From Rhodococcus sp. EPR-157 (GTDB lineage Bacteria > Actinomycetota > Actinomycetes > Mycobacteriales > Mycobacteriaceae), in NCBI RefSeq assembly GCF_001647195.1, contig NZ_LVCV01000161.1:1-64000 (forward strand): a DNA stretch of 64,000 nt. The letters are read 5' to 3'. Of this stretch, positions 17,041 through 25,601 are shown piece by piece. Numbering within the stretch: the first letter of the stretch is position 1; each line of letters starts with the position of its first letter. The position numbers and the translations under genes were made by a program. The notes under the pieces are model-generated. The model worked only from the letters and a program-made list of their open reading frames with translations, was not told where the DNA came from and made no database searches.

Positions 17041-17664
17041 TCAGCGCTCCTCGGGTTGGATGTAGACGACGCCTTGGCCGTCGAAACGGAGCGAGAATGC
17101 CTCACCGCTGCCACCGCCGATGGCGGATCGCCACGTGACGTCGGTGACGAAGCTCTGGTTCAGTTGACCGCGGTGCGCGACGAACGAATCGGGGTCGACG
17201 ACGAGTGGGTACTGCGGATCGACGGCGAGCGCGATCAACGGACCCCCTGCCGAGAGCAGCGCGACGGTGCCGGACCCGCTGACGACCGTCGTGAAGAGTC
17301 CCTGTCCGGAGCTCGCGCCTCGGAGCCCAGAGAACTTGACCTCGGTCTTGAGCTGACCTGTCAGAGCGAGAAGTTGCGATGCTTCCACGTGCATGGAGTC
17401 GTTCGCGATCTCGACGATGGTGATGTCCTGGGCGTCGACGGCGAAGTAGACGGTTCCTTTCCCGGATACCTCCATGAGAGAGAGGGATTCGCCTGCGACC
17501 TTCTGCTTCAGAGCAGCGCGGAATCCGCCGCCGCCGCCCATCCCTGCGTTCTTGAAGGCCACATCGCCCTCGTACGCGACCATGGATCCGGAAATCGCAC
17601 GCAGCGAATCGCCGGTGAGATTCGCGACGAGCACACGGTGCCCGTTCATTGTCAGCTGAGCCAC
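17041..17664 (-). CDS. AIM24 family protein, paralogue 3 (first of the tandem set)
   Basis: 207-residue AIM24 family protein and first gene of the tandem trio. It has ISGSMVAYEGDVAFKNAG, a short Gly-rich run, GASSGQGLFTTVVSGSGTVALLS and the end GQGVVYIQPEER. The start is GTG at 17664 (VAQLTMNGHRV); the ATG five codons later is an equally good alternative since no clear Shine-Dalgarno favours either. No signal peptide or membrane helix is visible. Confidence 0.83.
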   Translation of the reverse strand: MAQLTMNGHRVLVANLTGDSLRAISGSMVAYEGDVAFKNAGMGGGGGFRAALKQKVAGESLSLMEVSGKGTVYFAVDAQDITIVEIANDSMHVEASQLLALTGQLKTEVKFSGLRGASSGQGLFTTVVSGSGTVALLSAGGPLIALAVDPQYPLVVDPDSFVAHRGQLNQSFVTDVTWRSAIGGGSGEAFSLRFDGQGVVYIQPEER

Positions 17665-17776
17665 GCCGGGAACTATGCCACGCGCGGTTCCGACGTGCCA
17701 GGGATACGCGTGCAGCCGTCGGTCGAGTACGCGATCGGAATGGACGTCCGAAGCGGCCGCGTACTCGACCTCGTGA

Positions 17777-18754
17777 TTACACGAGCGGACGCAGCGTCTT
17801 GCCCGCTAGTTCGACGATGCCCGGCTCGTGGCCGTTGGTGACCAGGTTGATGATGATCCCGTCGATGCCCTGATCGAGCACCCGCTTCTGCACCTGCTCG
17901 GCGACGTCGTCCGGGGTACCGCAGAAATGCCGGTCCGTCGCGGCTGCCCTGTCGGCGTCGTCGAGGTTGGACAAGTCGACACCCGTCGACAACAGGTAGT
18001 CGCTCTGAAGCTTCTTCGCTTTGTCACCGTCTTCGTCGATGATGACGAACGCGAGGAAACTTGTTTCGAGGTCCTTGGGATCGCGATCGACTTCTTCGCA
18101 CCGTGCTTCGACGGCCTTGACTTTGCGCGGCAATTCGCTTGCGTTGCAGATGATGTTGAGGTGATCAGCGAACTGTGCAGCAAGGCCGAACGTCTTCTTC
18201 TCGCCACCGCCGCCGAGCATGATCGGTAGATCGTCCCGAATGCGAGGTTCGTTGATGGCGTCCTCTACCTGGTACCAAAGGCCGTCGAACGTCGGACGCT
18301 GCCCGCGCAACATCGGCTCGATGATCTGCAGTGCCTCGTCGAGCCGCTCGAACCGATCGGTGAACGTTCCGAACTCCAACCCGAAGCTGGTGTGCTCGAG
18401 CTCGAACCAGCCCGCCCCGATCCCAAGGATCGCGCGACCGCCGCTGACGACGTCCAGCGTGGTGACGGTCTTGGCGAGAATCGCCGGGTTTCGGTAGGTG
18501 TTGCCCGTGACGAGGGCGGACAGCTGAATGGTGTCGGTTGCGGTGGCCAGAGCGGACAGGGCCGAATACGCCTCGAGCATCGGGTCGTCGGGCTTGCCGA
18601 TCCCGGGTAGTTGGTAGAAGTGATCCATGACGAACGCGGTGTCGAATCCCGCGGCCTCTGCCTCGCGCGCCTGCGCGATGACCTTGGGGAACAGTTCTTT
18701 CACGGAACCGTCGTAGCTGAAGTTGGGCATCTGGTAACCGAGACGGATAGTCAC
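17777..18754 (-). CDS. LLM-class F420-dependent oxidoreductase
   Basis: Luciferase-like TIM-barrel oxidoreductase of 325 residues, of the group that uses coenzyme F420 in mycobacteria and relatives. It has the start RLGYQMPNFSYDG, AEAAGFDTAFVMDHFYQLP, the cofactor-loop region SALVTGNTYRNPAILAKTVTTLDVVSGGRAILGIGAGWFE, and IMLGGGGEKKTFGLAAQFADHLN. The start GTG at 18754 fits the family; the longer frame adds unrelated sequence. It is transcribed away from the VOC gene and lies downstream of no obvious partner. Substrate unknown. Confidence 0.9.
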   Translation of the reverse strand: MTIRLGYQMPNFSYDGSVKELFPKVIAQAREAEAAGFDTAFVMDHFYQLPGIGKPDDPMLEAYSALSALATATDTIQLSALVTGNTYRNPAILAKTVTTLDVVSGGRAILGIGAGWFELEHTSFGLEFGTFTDRFERLDEALQIIEPMLRGQRPTFDGLWYQVEDAINEPRIRDDLPIMLGGGGEKKTFGLAAQFADHLNIICNASELPRKVKAVEARCEEVDRDPKDLETSFLAFVIIDEDGDKAKKLQSDYLLSTGVDLSNLDDADRAAATDRHFCGTPDDVAEQVQKRVLDQGIDGIIINLVTNGHEPGIVELAGKTLRPLV

Positions 18755-18854
18755 CTGATCAAAGCTACTCCCGTCGGAGGCGTATGCCGCGGGTCTGACA
18801 AGGGCGACACCGGTTTCGCTGCAGAACACAACGGTCGGGGGAACAATCGGCGGC

Positions 18855-19268
18855 ATGCCGACACTCGAACTCACTCGACCACCGTTCTCCGGATTCGCCG
18901 TCGATGACATCGACGCAGCCCGAGCGTTCTACGCCGATACTCTGGGGCTGACCGTCCTCGACGGCGAGATGGGGCTCCTTCGTCTGCAGCTGAGCGACGC
19001 TGTGGAAGTTCTGATCTATCCACGCGAACATCACCATCCCGCGCCGTACACGATCCTCAACTTCCCGGTCGCCGACATCGAGGCAGCGGTCGACGCATTG
19101 GCCGCCAAGGGCGTCGTATTCCAGCAGTACCCGGACATGGGTACCGACGACCGCGGAATCTTTCGGCACGGCGGGCCACTCATCGCTTGGTTCACAGACC
19201 CGGCGGGAAACGTCCTGTCGGTGCTGGAAGCGAAGATCACGCGGTCGGTGTACCGACCTCCAAGGTGA
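18855..19268 (+). CDS. VOC/glyoxalase family protein
   Basis: 137-residue vicinal-oxygen-chelate domain protein. The fold is visible as FAVDDIDAARAFYADTLGLTVLD in the first half and ILNFPVADIEAAVDALAAKGVVF with WFTDPAGNVLSVLEA in the second. A His-rich EHHHPAPYT loop may supply metal ligands. Its 3' end overlaps the convergent protease gene by 32 bp. The enzymatic role (lyase, dioxygenase or resistance protein) cannot be assigned. Confidence 0.85.
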   Translation: MPTLELTRPPFSGFAVDDIDAARAFYADTLGLTVLDGEMGLLRLQLSDAVEVLIYPREHHHPAPYTILNFPVADIEAAVDALAAKGVVFQQYPDMGTDDRGIFRHGGPLIAWFTDPAGNVLSVLEAKITRSVYRPPR

Positions 19269-20340
19269 CCGACTGTTGCTGGCGGACACCTTCTTCGGTG
19301 ATCCACTCGAGTCGAACGGTGTCGCCGGGTCTGCGCCCGATCATTTCCGTGGAGAGTTCATCGGATGTCCGGACGGGTCGGCCGTCGAAGGACACGATGA
19401 CATCCCCCTGGACCAGGCCGGTCCGCTCCGCCGGTGATTCGTACTGGACGGATGCCACCGCGGCTCCTTGTGTCGGTCCAGCCGTGCGGAAGGCGGATAC
19501 ATCGCGCACCCCGATTCCCAGATACGGCGTCGGGCCGACGTGCACTGTTCCTTCCGAGCGACCGTCACGAACTTGGTCGACGACGGCAATCGCGTCATCG
19601 ATGGGGATCGCATAGGCCTCGGAAGCCTGCGTTTCGCGCGCCTCGTCGGAGAGGCCCGCGGCATCCACTCCGATGACGTTGCCCCATGCGTCCACGAGTG
19701 GCCCGCCGGAATCCCCGGCACGCACGTCGGCATCGATCTGAATCATGCCGACCAGCTCGTTGCGAGACCCGTCGACCGAACTCTGCGCGATTACCGAACG
19801 ATCGAGAGCGACGATCTTGCCGGGCGCAGGCACGAGAACTCCGCCACCGGAGGCATTTCCGATCGCGGTCACATCGGCACCGACTTCCAGATTCGCCGAC
19901 GACCCGATGGCCGCAACCTGCAGGTCGGATGCGGTGGCCAGCTGCAGCACGGCCAGATCCCGCGTCTTGTCGTAACCGAGCACGGAGGCGTCGTAGATCA
20001 GTCCGTTGCCCATGTGGACGGCCGTCACCGCTGTCGCCTCTTCGACCACGTGGAAGTTGGTGAGGACAAGTCCGCCCGGATCGACGACGAATCCCGTCCC
20101 CGCGACACCGTAGAGACCGAACTCGGCGGCGATCGTGACGACAGTCGGATTCACCTGCGCAGACAATTGCTCCAGTGTCAGGGGCGGCGGGGCTTCGACC
20201 GGAGGCGGGAGTGCAACGGCAGGGGGTACCTGGTCCGCGAGGAGGGTGCTGTCGAGTACGCCGGGGGCGAGGGGCGTCGCAAGTGCGGAGGCAGCGAGAG
20301 TCAACGCTACGAGGAACGCCGTGCGGCCCGTTGCCTGCAT
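19237..20340 (-). CDS. Secreted trypsin-like serine protease with PDZ domain (HtrA/PepA-like)
   Basis: 367-residue exported protease. It has an N-terminal signal sequence (TAFLVALTLAASALATPLA), a Pro-rich spacer, then a chymotrypsin-fold domain with His97 (TNFHVVE), Asp128 (TRDLAVL) and Ser211 (RAGDSGGPLVD). A PDZ domain occupies about 265-360 (YLGIGVRD...AERTGLVQGDVIVSFDGRPV). This is the architecture of mycobacterial PepA/HtrA proteins that degrade or chaperone extracytoplasmic proteins. No transmembrane anchor other than the signal sequence is seen. Confidence 0.92.
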   Translation of the reverse strand: MQATGRTAFLVALTLAASALATPLAPGVLDSTLLADQVPPAVALPPPVEAPPPLTLEQLSAQVNPTVVTIAAEFGLYGVAGTGFVVDPGGLVLTNFHVVEEATAVTAVHMGNGLIYDASVLGYDKTRDLAVLQLATASDLQVAAIGSSANLEVGADVTAIGNASGGGVLVPAPGKIVALDRSVIAQSSVDGSRNELVGMIQIDADVRAGDSGGPLVDAWGNVIGVDAAGLSDEARETQASEAYAIPIDDAIAVVDQVRDGRSEGTVHVGPTPYLGIGVRDVSAFRTAGPTQGAAVASVQYESPAERTGLVQGDVIVSFDGRPVRTSDELSTEMIGRRPGDTVRLEWITEEGVRQQQSVTLEVGTPTA

Positions 20341-20424
20341 GACTACACACTATGGCCGCGTTGGGGGAGAACTGCGGGTTTCCGGCCGAGCGCATGGCTG
20401 TAGGCGGCACATGTGGAGCTCTGT

Positions 20425-20459
20425 GCCGCTGGCCGCTGGCCGCTGGCCGCTGGCCGCTG
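20425..20459. repeat. 7-bp tandem repeat (GCCGCTG)5
   Basis: Five perfect copies of GCCGCTG in the 197-bp space between the protease start and the HNH gene end. The period of 7 and the noncoding position make it a candidate slipped-strand, variable-number site. Nothing else recognisable lies in 20341-20537. Confidence 0.85.
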
Positions 20460-20537
20460 TTGCGATGGGGCGGGTGTGCCGGTCGGAGTCGGGCCGGCGT
20501 TCGGGCGACCCGTTCTGCTGCGGGTCGCCGCCCCGTC

Positions 20538-22295
20538 TCAGGCGGGTGGGTCGCCTGATTCTTGGCCGCCTGGCATTGAGCCTGGTGGCGGACTCGGTGG
20601 TGAGCCGCTTGTTTCGGCGGTGCCGGGAAGGGGGACGTCGGCGGGGTAGATGTACTCGTTGGGGTGGTGGAAATGATTGATGCGCCCGCGGCGCAGTGGA
20701 TCGAGACTGATCGGTGGGTGCCAGAGGGTGCGGCCGGGGTAGGGGTGGTCAGGACCGGCTTTGGTTGTGGCCCAGTCGGTTTCCGCGGGTCCGACAAGGG
20801 GGTGGTGGGTATCGCAGCCGAATGTGAGTGAGTCGATGTCGGTGTTGCCGCCTGTCCCCCATTCGTCGACGTGGTGGACCTGGCTCCAGGTGGCGGGGCG
20901 GGTGCAGCCGGGGAAGGTGCATCCGCGGTCGGCGGCGATGAGGACGATGCGTTGATCGGGTGTGGCGATGCGTTTGGAGCGGCCCAGGTGCAGGGGGCGG
21001 CCGTGGTCGTCGAAGATAACGAGGTAGTGGTGGGCGTGGGAGGCCATGCGGATTGCGTCGCGCATGGGGATCAGTGATCCGGTGGCGGTGATGGCGTGGC
21101 CTGTGGCTTCTTCGAGTTCCTTCAGCGTCATGGTGACGACGGCAGTGACGGGGAGCCCACGGTGGCGTCCGAGTTGGCCTGAGGCGAGCATCTGCCGCAG
21201 GATCACCTTCAGCGCGTCGTGTTGGCGTCGGCCTTTGCTGCGGTGATCGCGTGCTGCGCGGCGTTCGGCATCGGCGTCGGTGATCGTGTCCCTGTCCGCA
21301 CCAGCACCAGCACCAGCACCAGCACCAGCACCTGACCCTGTCCGGTCGGGTTCATCGCCGGGTTGGTCGAACAGGCTCGGGTCCTGTGTCGTGGTATCAG
21401 ATTCGCTGCTGGCGGTGGGGTCGGGATCGTCGACGACGGGTGTGCTGTCGGCGGGGTTGCACATGCCGGGTTTGGCCCATTTTGCGAATCCGGCTTCGAG
21501 GTAGGCGCGGGTTTCCGCGTCGACGAGGAATTTCCCCCTGGTGAGTCCGTCGGCGCCGGGGTCGTCGAAGGAGACGAAACAGCGTGCGGCGATCTTGTCT
21601 TCGTCGTCGAGTTCCCCGTCGGGGTCGAGGACTGCAAACAGTCGCGCGGCGGCGGCCCGGAATTGGTCTGGGAGGAGTTCCCGGGCGAGTTGGGCCAGTT
21701 GTTTCTCTGCGTTCTCGCGGGTTTCGATGTCGACTTTGCGGCCGAGCAAGCGGAAGAAGTTCTTGATGATGCGTTGGTGTTCTTCGTCGAGAGCTCCGCT
21801 TTCGGCGGCAGTTGCGGTGGCGGGTAGGACCGGGTCCAGCCGTTCTCCGGTCATGGAGGTGCGTTGCCCGTATTCGTCGGCGAAGCGGATGCGTTGCGAG
21901 GCCCGTGCGACGGACAGGCATAGCAGTACCGCCACTGCTTGGGGTACGGAGCCGTAAATGTCGTCGAGACCGCGCTGGGCCATGAGGTCGGCGAGCCAGG
22001 TGTGGGAATATGCGAACAGGGAGCGGGCTACTTTTTCCATGCGGACCAGAAGTGCTCGCTGGTCGGCGGTGGATGCGGCGGACATGTCGATCCGCCCGAG
22101 GAGCTCTACCTGTTCTTCGATGGTGGCGACGAGGTTCGCCAGGAACGCGGCCTCGATCACCGGCACCCCAGACGCCGCAGCATCACCCGAGCCAGCAGCA
22201 TTGCCCGTGTCAGCAGCATTGCCCGAGACACCAGCATCCCCTGCCGTGTCGTCGACCGTGTCGGTCATCCCTGAGTGGCTATCCCCCGAAAGCAT
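20538..22295 (-). CDS. DUF222/HNH endonuclease, 13E12 repeat family
   Basis: 585-residue member of the 13E12/REP family common in mycobacteria and rhodococci. The N-terminal half is DUF222. The C-terminal HNH nuclease motif reads DRGCTFPGCTRPATWSQVHH with WGTGGNTDIDSLTFGCDTHH, giving the Zn cysteines and the HH metal site. Low-complexity tracts occur at the N-terminus (Gly/Ala/Asp) and as a Gly-Ala run encoded by a hexanucleotide repeat. ATG 22295 is used; ATG 22268 (MTDTV) is an alternative. A perfect LexA-type box lies 34 bp upstream, matching the SOS control known for 13E12 genes in Mycobacterium tuberculosis. Its cellular role is unproven. Confidence 0.9.
   Translation of the reverse strand: MLSGDSHSGMTDTVDDTAGDAGVSGNAADTGNAAGSGDAAASGVPVIEAAFLANLVATIEEQVELLGRIDMSAASTADQRALLVRMEKVARSLFAYSHTWLADLMAQRGLDDIYGSVPQAVAVLLCLSVARASQRIRFADEYGQRTSMTGERLDPVLPATATAAESGALDEEHQRIIKNFFRLLGRKVDIETRENAEKQLAQLARELLPDQFRAAAARLFAVLDPDGELDDEDKIAARCFVSFDDPGADGLTRGKFLVDAETRAYLEAGFAKWAKPGMCNPADSTPVVDDPDPTASSESDTTTQDPSLFDQPGDEPDRTGSGAGAGAGAGAGADRDTITDADAERRAARDHRSKGRRQHDALKVILRQMLASGQLGRHRGLPVTAVVTMTLKELEEATGHAITATGSLIPMRDAIRMASHAHHYLVIFDDHGRPLHLGRSKRIATPDQRIVLIAADRGCTFPGCTRPATWSQVHHVDEWGTGGNTDIDSLTFGCDTHHPLVGPAETDWATTKAGPDHPYPGRTLWHPPISLDPLRRGRINHFHHPNEYIYPADVPLPGTAETSGSPPSPPPGSMPGGQESGDPPA
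21299..21332. repeat. Hexanucleotide tandem repeat inside the HNH gene
   Basis: Five perfect CCAGCA units plus partial flanks encode the Gly-Ala run of the DUF222/HNH protein. Gain or loss of units keeps the reading frame, so length polymorphism is possible without disruption. Confidence 0.85.
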
Positions 22296-22328
22296 GGACT
22301 CAAGATAACCCCACCCACCGACAGAAAT

Positions 22329-22344
22329 TCGAACACCAGTTCGA
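22329..22344 (-). promoter_or_regulatory. LexA (SOS) box upstream of the HNH gene
   Basis: TCGAACACCAGTTCGA is a perfect match to the mycobacterial LexA operator TCGAAC-N4-GTTCGA. It lies 34 bp before the start of the DUF222/HNH gene and inside its only possible promoter interval. Confidence 0.85.
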
Positions 22345-22364
22345 TCTACCGCTTCGGTAGCTCC

Positions 22365-23108
22365 TTAGGTATCACGATCGGACGCGAACACCGTGATCGA
22401 CTCGGCATCAAGCGATGTGGGCGCGAACTCGATGAACACCACTCCACTGCCGAAGGATCCGTCCATCGTCACGCTCACTGTCCTGCCCGCGGCGAGGAAC
22501 TTCCGGTAGGTTGCGCCGCGGAGCACCTGGGAGGAAACCGGTTGTCCCAACGCATCCGTCATGGGTGAACTCTTCAGCAGTTCCGCGGCCGCTTCTCTTC
22601 CCTGTGCTCCGACACTTCGCAGTCCGCCCATGAAGCCGAGGGCTCCGGCTATCCCCTGGTTTCCGATCAACTGCGGCGTCAGTTTCGCCCCCGCGATCAG
22701 TCCGCGGGAACCCGCGCTGAGAAGCTGACCGATCATCGACCGCAGCTCCCAATGGGCGGCGAGGCGCGAAATCTTCAGCTCACCGTCTTCCTCGACGAGG
22801 TCGTAGCGAATGTGCATCGGCACGTTCAGCACCGCGCCGGTCGACATGATCGTTTCCAGTGACAGATCTCGGACGACGGACATCCCGCAGACGAAGTCGT
22901 TCTCGATGTGAAAGTTGATGGTGTTCGGTGCGATGAAGGTGTCGTAGAAGCGCTCGATCGCCTCCCTCCCGCGGTGTGGCTTCGACCCGACGGGGTCGTT
23001 GACGACGCCTTCACGTGCGTAGAGATCGACCCACGTCGCCCGATCGTGAATCGCAACGGCATCGGGTGAACACTGGACTGCGGCGAGGAGGTCCTCAGCG
23101 GTGCGCAT
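22365..23108 (-). CDS. NTF2/SnoaL-like protein with C-terminal extension
   Basis: 247-residue protein. The first ~130 residues have the NTF2/ketosteroid-isomerase-like layout: DRATWVDLYAREGVVNDPVGSKPHRGREAIERFYDTFI, then IHIENDFVCG-type strands and a closing ISRLAAHWELRSM. The remaining ~115 residues contain a Gly-rich, possibly membrane-touching segment (GNQGIAGALGFMGGLRSVG) and a beta-rich end. Whether it is an isomerase or a binding protein is unknown. It ends upstream of the HNH gene promoter. Confidence 0.8.
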   Translation of the reverse strand: MRTAEDLLAAVQCSPDAVAIHDRATWVDLYAREGVVNDPVGSKPHRGREAIERFYDTFIAPNTINFHIENDFVCGMSVVRDLSLETIMSTGAVLNVPMHIRYDLVEEDGELKISRLAAHWELRSMIGQLLSAGSRGLIAGAKLTPQLIGNQGIAGALGFMGGLRSVGAQGREAAAELLKSSPMTDALGQPVSSQVLRGATYRKFLAAGRTVSVTMDGSFGSGVVFIEFAPTSLDAESITVFASDRDT

Positions 23109-23164
23109 CTCTCGACGTTATCGCCCAGCGGCCCAGTGTGAGCCGAAATCGAAGGATCACGCGC

Positions 23165-24730
23165 TCAGCGTGCGCTGACTGCCCGCGGCACATCTGCACG
23201 CAGAGTGAAATCGGTGACGAACTCGCCGTCCTCGGGGAGGAACCGCCTGCGAGGGTCGAAGCTTTCGACGTCGTAGCGGTCCAGCGTAGGCGAATGCGTT
23301 GTCACGGCCAAGGTTTCACCGTCGATATCGAACTGGAGCATCCGTTGGAAGCCCGTTGCTCGCTCGCCGTCGATCTCGAAGTACTGGTAGTCGGCCAGTA
23401 GCTGTACGACGGTGCGGCCGGTGTCGTCGACGTCGCGGTCCACGACGGTGGCCTGCCCGTCGACGTGCCCGGACAGCACCAGGAACACCGATTCGAAGGG
23501 CTTCACGAGGCGGTTCCAGATCTGCTGGCCGGAGCTGGCACCGATGTCGCCGAATGCCATCAGCTTCTTCTCCCCGCCCTCGTCGAGGTAGTAGTGGGAG
23601 CCGATCACCACATTTCGATCCGGATGATCCGCGAGCACCTGCTCGGCCCACTTCATCACCTTCTCGGGCGGGTTGTATCCGATGTAGAGCATCAGGAACT
23701 TCGCACCGGCGATGTCGATCAGGTCGTAGTGCGCTGAATTGTCCTCTGCCGTGAACGAATCGCCCCACCACGGCTGGTCCCGATACCGATCCGGCCCGAA
23801 GTACTCGTTGTACAGGGCATGATTCTCCTCGTGCATTCCCGGCACGAGCTTGCCTGCTACGTTCCACAGATTGTCGTGGTTACCCGGCAGGACGCCGTGT
23901 GGAAGGTTCGCGTTCTCGAGAAGCTCCATCGACTTGCTCGCGGCTTCGAATTCGATGCGAGACTGCGTATCCGGTCGACCCGGGCGGATCCAGCTCTGAA
24001 TGATGTCGCCGGTGTGCATGCTGTAGTCCACGTCGTACTCGGCGGCATTGTCGACAGTCCATTGCGTCATGTCGTCGTAGACGGACGGATTGTCCTGCGA
24101 AATGTACTGGGTATCGGTGATGTGTTGCAGCGCAAAGTCATAGGTACCGGGCTCGGCGAACGAACCGTCTGCCTCGGCGTTGTTCTCGGCGAACGAGCGG
24201 TCCTCGCGGGGGCTGTCGACGATCATGACCTCGACGGGGCCGTCGATTCCCGTCACCTGCGCGGTGAGGCTCACGAGTCCTCCGGGCGAGTCGGGTTGCG
24301 CGACGGCGACGGCAGGCCCCCAGCGTCTTTCGACAGGATCGAGGACGTGCATTGCCAGGTCGTTGGTGTTGACCGAGGTGCCCTGCCACGAAATCTCGGC
24401 ACTGTCGACGTCGGGATCGAACGTGGCGGTGTACCGGAGATACGGGAATTCGTTCCACGCGGACGTACGAGATTCGAAGCCGGACGACTCGGTGCCGGCT
24501 TCCATGCTGCCGCTGACCTCCTTGCCGCTGACACCTGTGCCGCTGACACCTGTGCCGCTGACACCCGCGACCATCTCGGCGGAGACGGCGTGTGGAACTG
24601 CGACAAGGCCGAGCGCGGGCATCGCAGCAGCGGGCGCCTGGACGCGTGCCGCGGCGGGGTCGGCTACCGCGTCGGCACCTACGAGCGCGCAGGCGAAGAG
24701 AAGCGATCCGATGGTCGGTGCGGCCTTCAC
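23165..24730 (-). CDS. Exported calcineurin-like metallophosphoesterase
   Basis: 521-residue secreted phosphoesterase. The GTG at 24730 is chosen because it places a signal peptide (VKAAPTIGSLLFACALVGADAVA) at the N-terminus; an earlier ATG at 24796 would bury the signal and overlap the DUF72 gene. After a repeat-rich linker comes an Ig-like/Fn3-like beta region, then the catalytic domain with ITDTQYI, HTGDII, GNHDN, GSHYY and LSGHVDG, the five metallophosphoesterase motifs. The first motif has DxQ rather than DxH. It probably acts on phosphoesters outside the membrane; the substrate is unknown. The divergent DUF72 gene starts 25 bp away. Confidence 0.88.
   Translation of the reverse strand: MKAAPTIGSLLFACALVGADAVADPAAARVQAPAAAMPALGLVAVPHAVSAEMVAGVSGTGVSGTGVSGKEVSGSMEAGTESSGFESRTSAWNEFPYLRYTATFDPDVDSAEISWQGTSVNTNDLAMHVLDPVERRWGPAVAVAQPDSPGGLVSLTAQVTGIDGPVEVMIVDSPREDRSFAENNAEADGSFAEPGTYDFALQHITDTQYISQDNPSVYDDMTQWTVDNAAEYDVDYSMHTGDIIQSWIRPGRPDTQSRIEFEAASKSMELLENANLPHGVLPGNHDNLWNVAGKLVPGMHEENHALYNEYFGPDRYRDQPWWGDSFTAEDNSAHYDLIDIAGAKFLMLYIGYNPPEKVMKWAEQVLADHPDRNVVIGSHYYLDEGGEKKLMAFGDIGASSGQQIWNRLVKPFESVFLVLSGHVDGQATVVDRDVDDTGRTVVQLLADYQYFEIDGERATGFQRMLQFDIDGETLAVTTHSPTLDRYDVESFDPRRRFLPEDGEFVTDFTLRADVPRAVSAR
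24508..24567. repeat. 15-bp tandem repeat in the phosphoesterase linker
   Basis: Four copies (the first degenerate) of TGCCGCTGACACCTG encode a five-residue Val-Ser-Gly repeat just after the signal peptide of the phosphoesterase. The in-frame period suggests a length-variable linker. Confidence 0.8.
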
Positions 24731-24755
24731 TCTGTTCAGGTTACATACTGTCGCA

Positions 24756-25586
24756 ATGGCATCGCGGAAACGTCTGTCGGACGTCAGAATCGGCATTTCC
24801 GGTTGGACGTACGCGCCGTGGCGCGGCGACTTCTATCCCACGGGACTCGTGCATCGACGCGAGTTGGCATACGCATCGGAGCGATTGTCGTCGATCGAAA
24901 TCAACGGGACCTTCTACGCGATGCAGAAGCCGTCGAGCTTCGCGAAGTGGCATGACGAGACCCCCGACGATTTCGTGTTCTCGATCAAGGGCGGTCGATA
25001 CGTCACACATGTCAAGCGACTGGTCGGTGTGGAATCAGCGCTGGCCAACTTCTTTGCGACGGGTGTGCTCGGGCTGGGGAAGAAGCTCGGCCCCATTCTG
25101 TGGCAGCTTCCACCGAACCTGCAGTTCGACGCCGACAAGCTGGCCGCCTTCTTCGCTCTCCTCCCTCGAACCACGTCCGAGGCTGTCGCGCTGGCCGGGC
25201 GACGGGACGAGAAGCTGCCGGAGGATCGGGTGAGCCTCGTCGTCGCAGGCGAGCGACCGATACGCCATGCGCTCGAGGTTCGCCACCCCAGCTTCGATAC
25301 TCCCGAGGCGATTCAAGTTCTGCGACAGCACGACATCGCCTTCGTCGTTGCGGATTCGGCAGGCCGGTACCCCTTCGTGGACACGCCGACTTCCGACTTC
25401 ATGTACGTACGGCTTCACGGTGCCGAGGAGTTGTACGCGAGCGGATACGACGACACGTCACTGGACGCGTGGGCCGCCCGTGTCGCCGCGTGGACAACGT
25501 CGAAGCTCGACGTGTTCGTGTACTTCGACAACGACGTCAAAGGCTACGCGCCGCACGACGCGATGAGGTTGATCAGCCGTATCTGA
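24756..25586 (+). CDS. DUF72 family protein
   Basis: 276-residue TIM-barrel protein of the DUF72 (YecE-like) family. Characteristic segments are IGISGWTYAPWRGDFYP at the N-terminus, LSSIEINGTFYAMQKPSSFAKWHDETPDDFVFSIKG, LGPILWQLPPN and the C-terminal YVRLHGAEELYASGYDD with VFVYFDNDVKGYAPHDA. The catalytic role of the family is not established. The start ATG 24756 is the only one after the divergent phosphoesterase start, leaving a very short shared promoter region. Confidence 0.9.
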   Translation: MASRKRLSDVRIGISGWTYAPWRGDFYPTGLVHRRELAYASERLSSIEINGTFYAMQKPSSFAKWHDETPDDFVFSIKGGRYVTHVKRLVGVESALANFFATGVLGLGKKLGPILWQLPPNLQFDADKLAAFFALLPRTTSEAVALAGRRDEKLPEDRVSLVVAGERPIRHALEVRHPSFDTPEAIQVLRQHDIAFVVADSAGRYPFVDTPTSDFMYVRLHGAEELYASGYDDTSLDAWAARVAAWTTSKLDVFVYFDNDVKGYAPHDAMRLISRI

Positions 25587-25601
25587 TCGTATTCTCTGCT
25601 G

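Noticed and set aside
20538-22295. Mobile element or intein for the HNH protein
   Set aside because: The HNH domain is part of the known DUF222/13E12 architecture. No inverted repeats or target duplications flank the gene.
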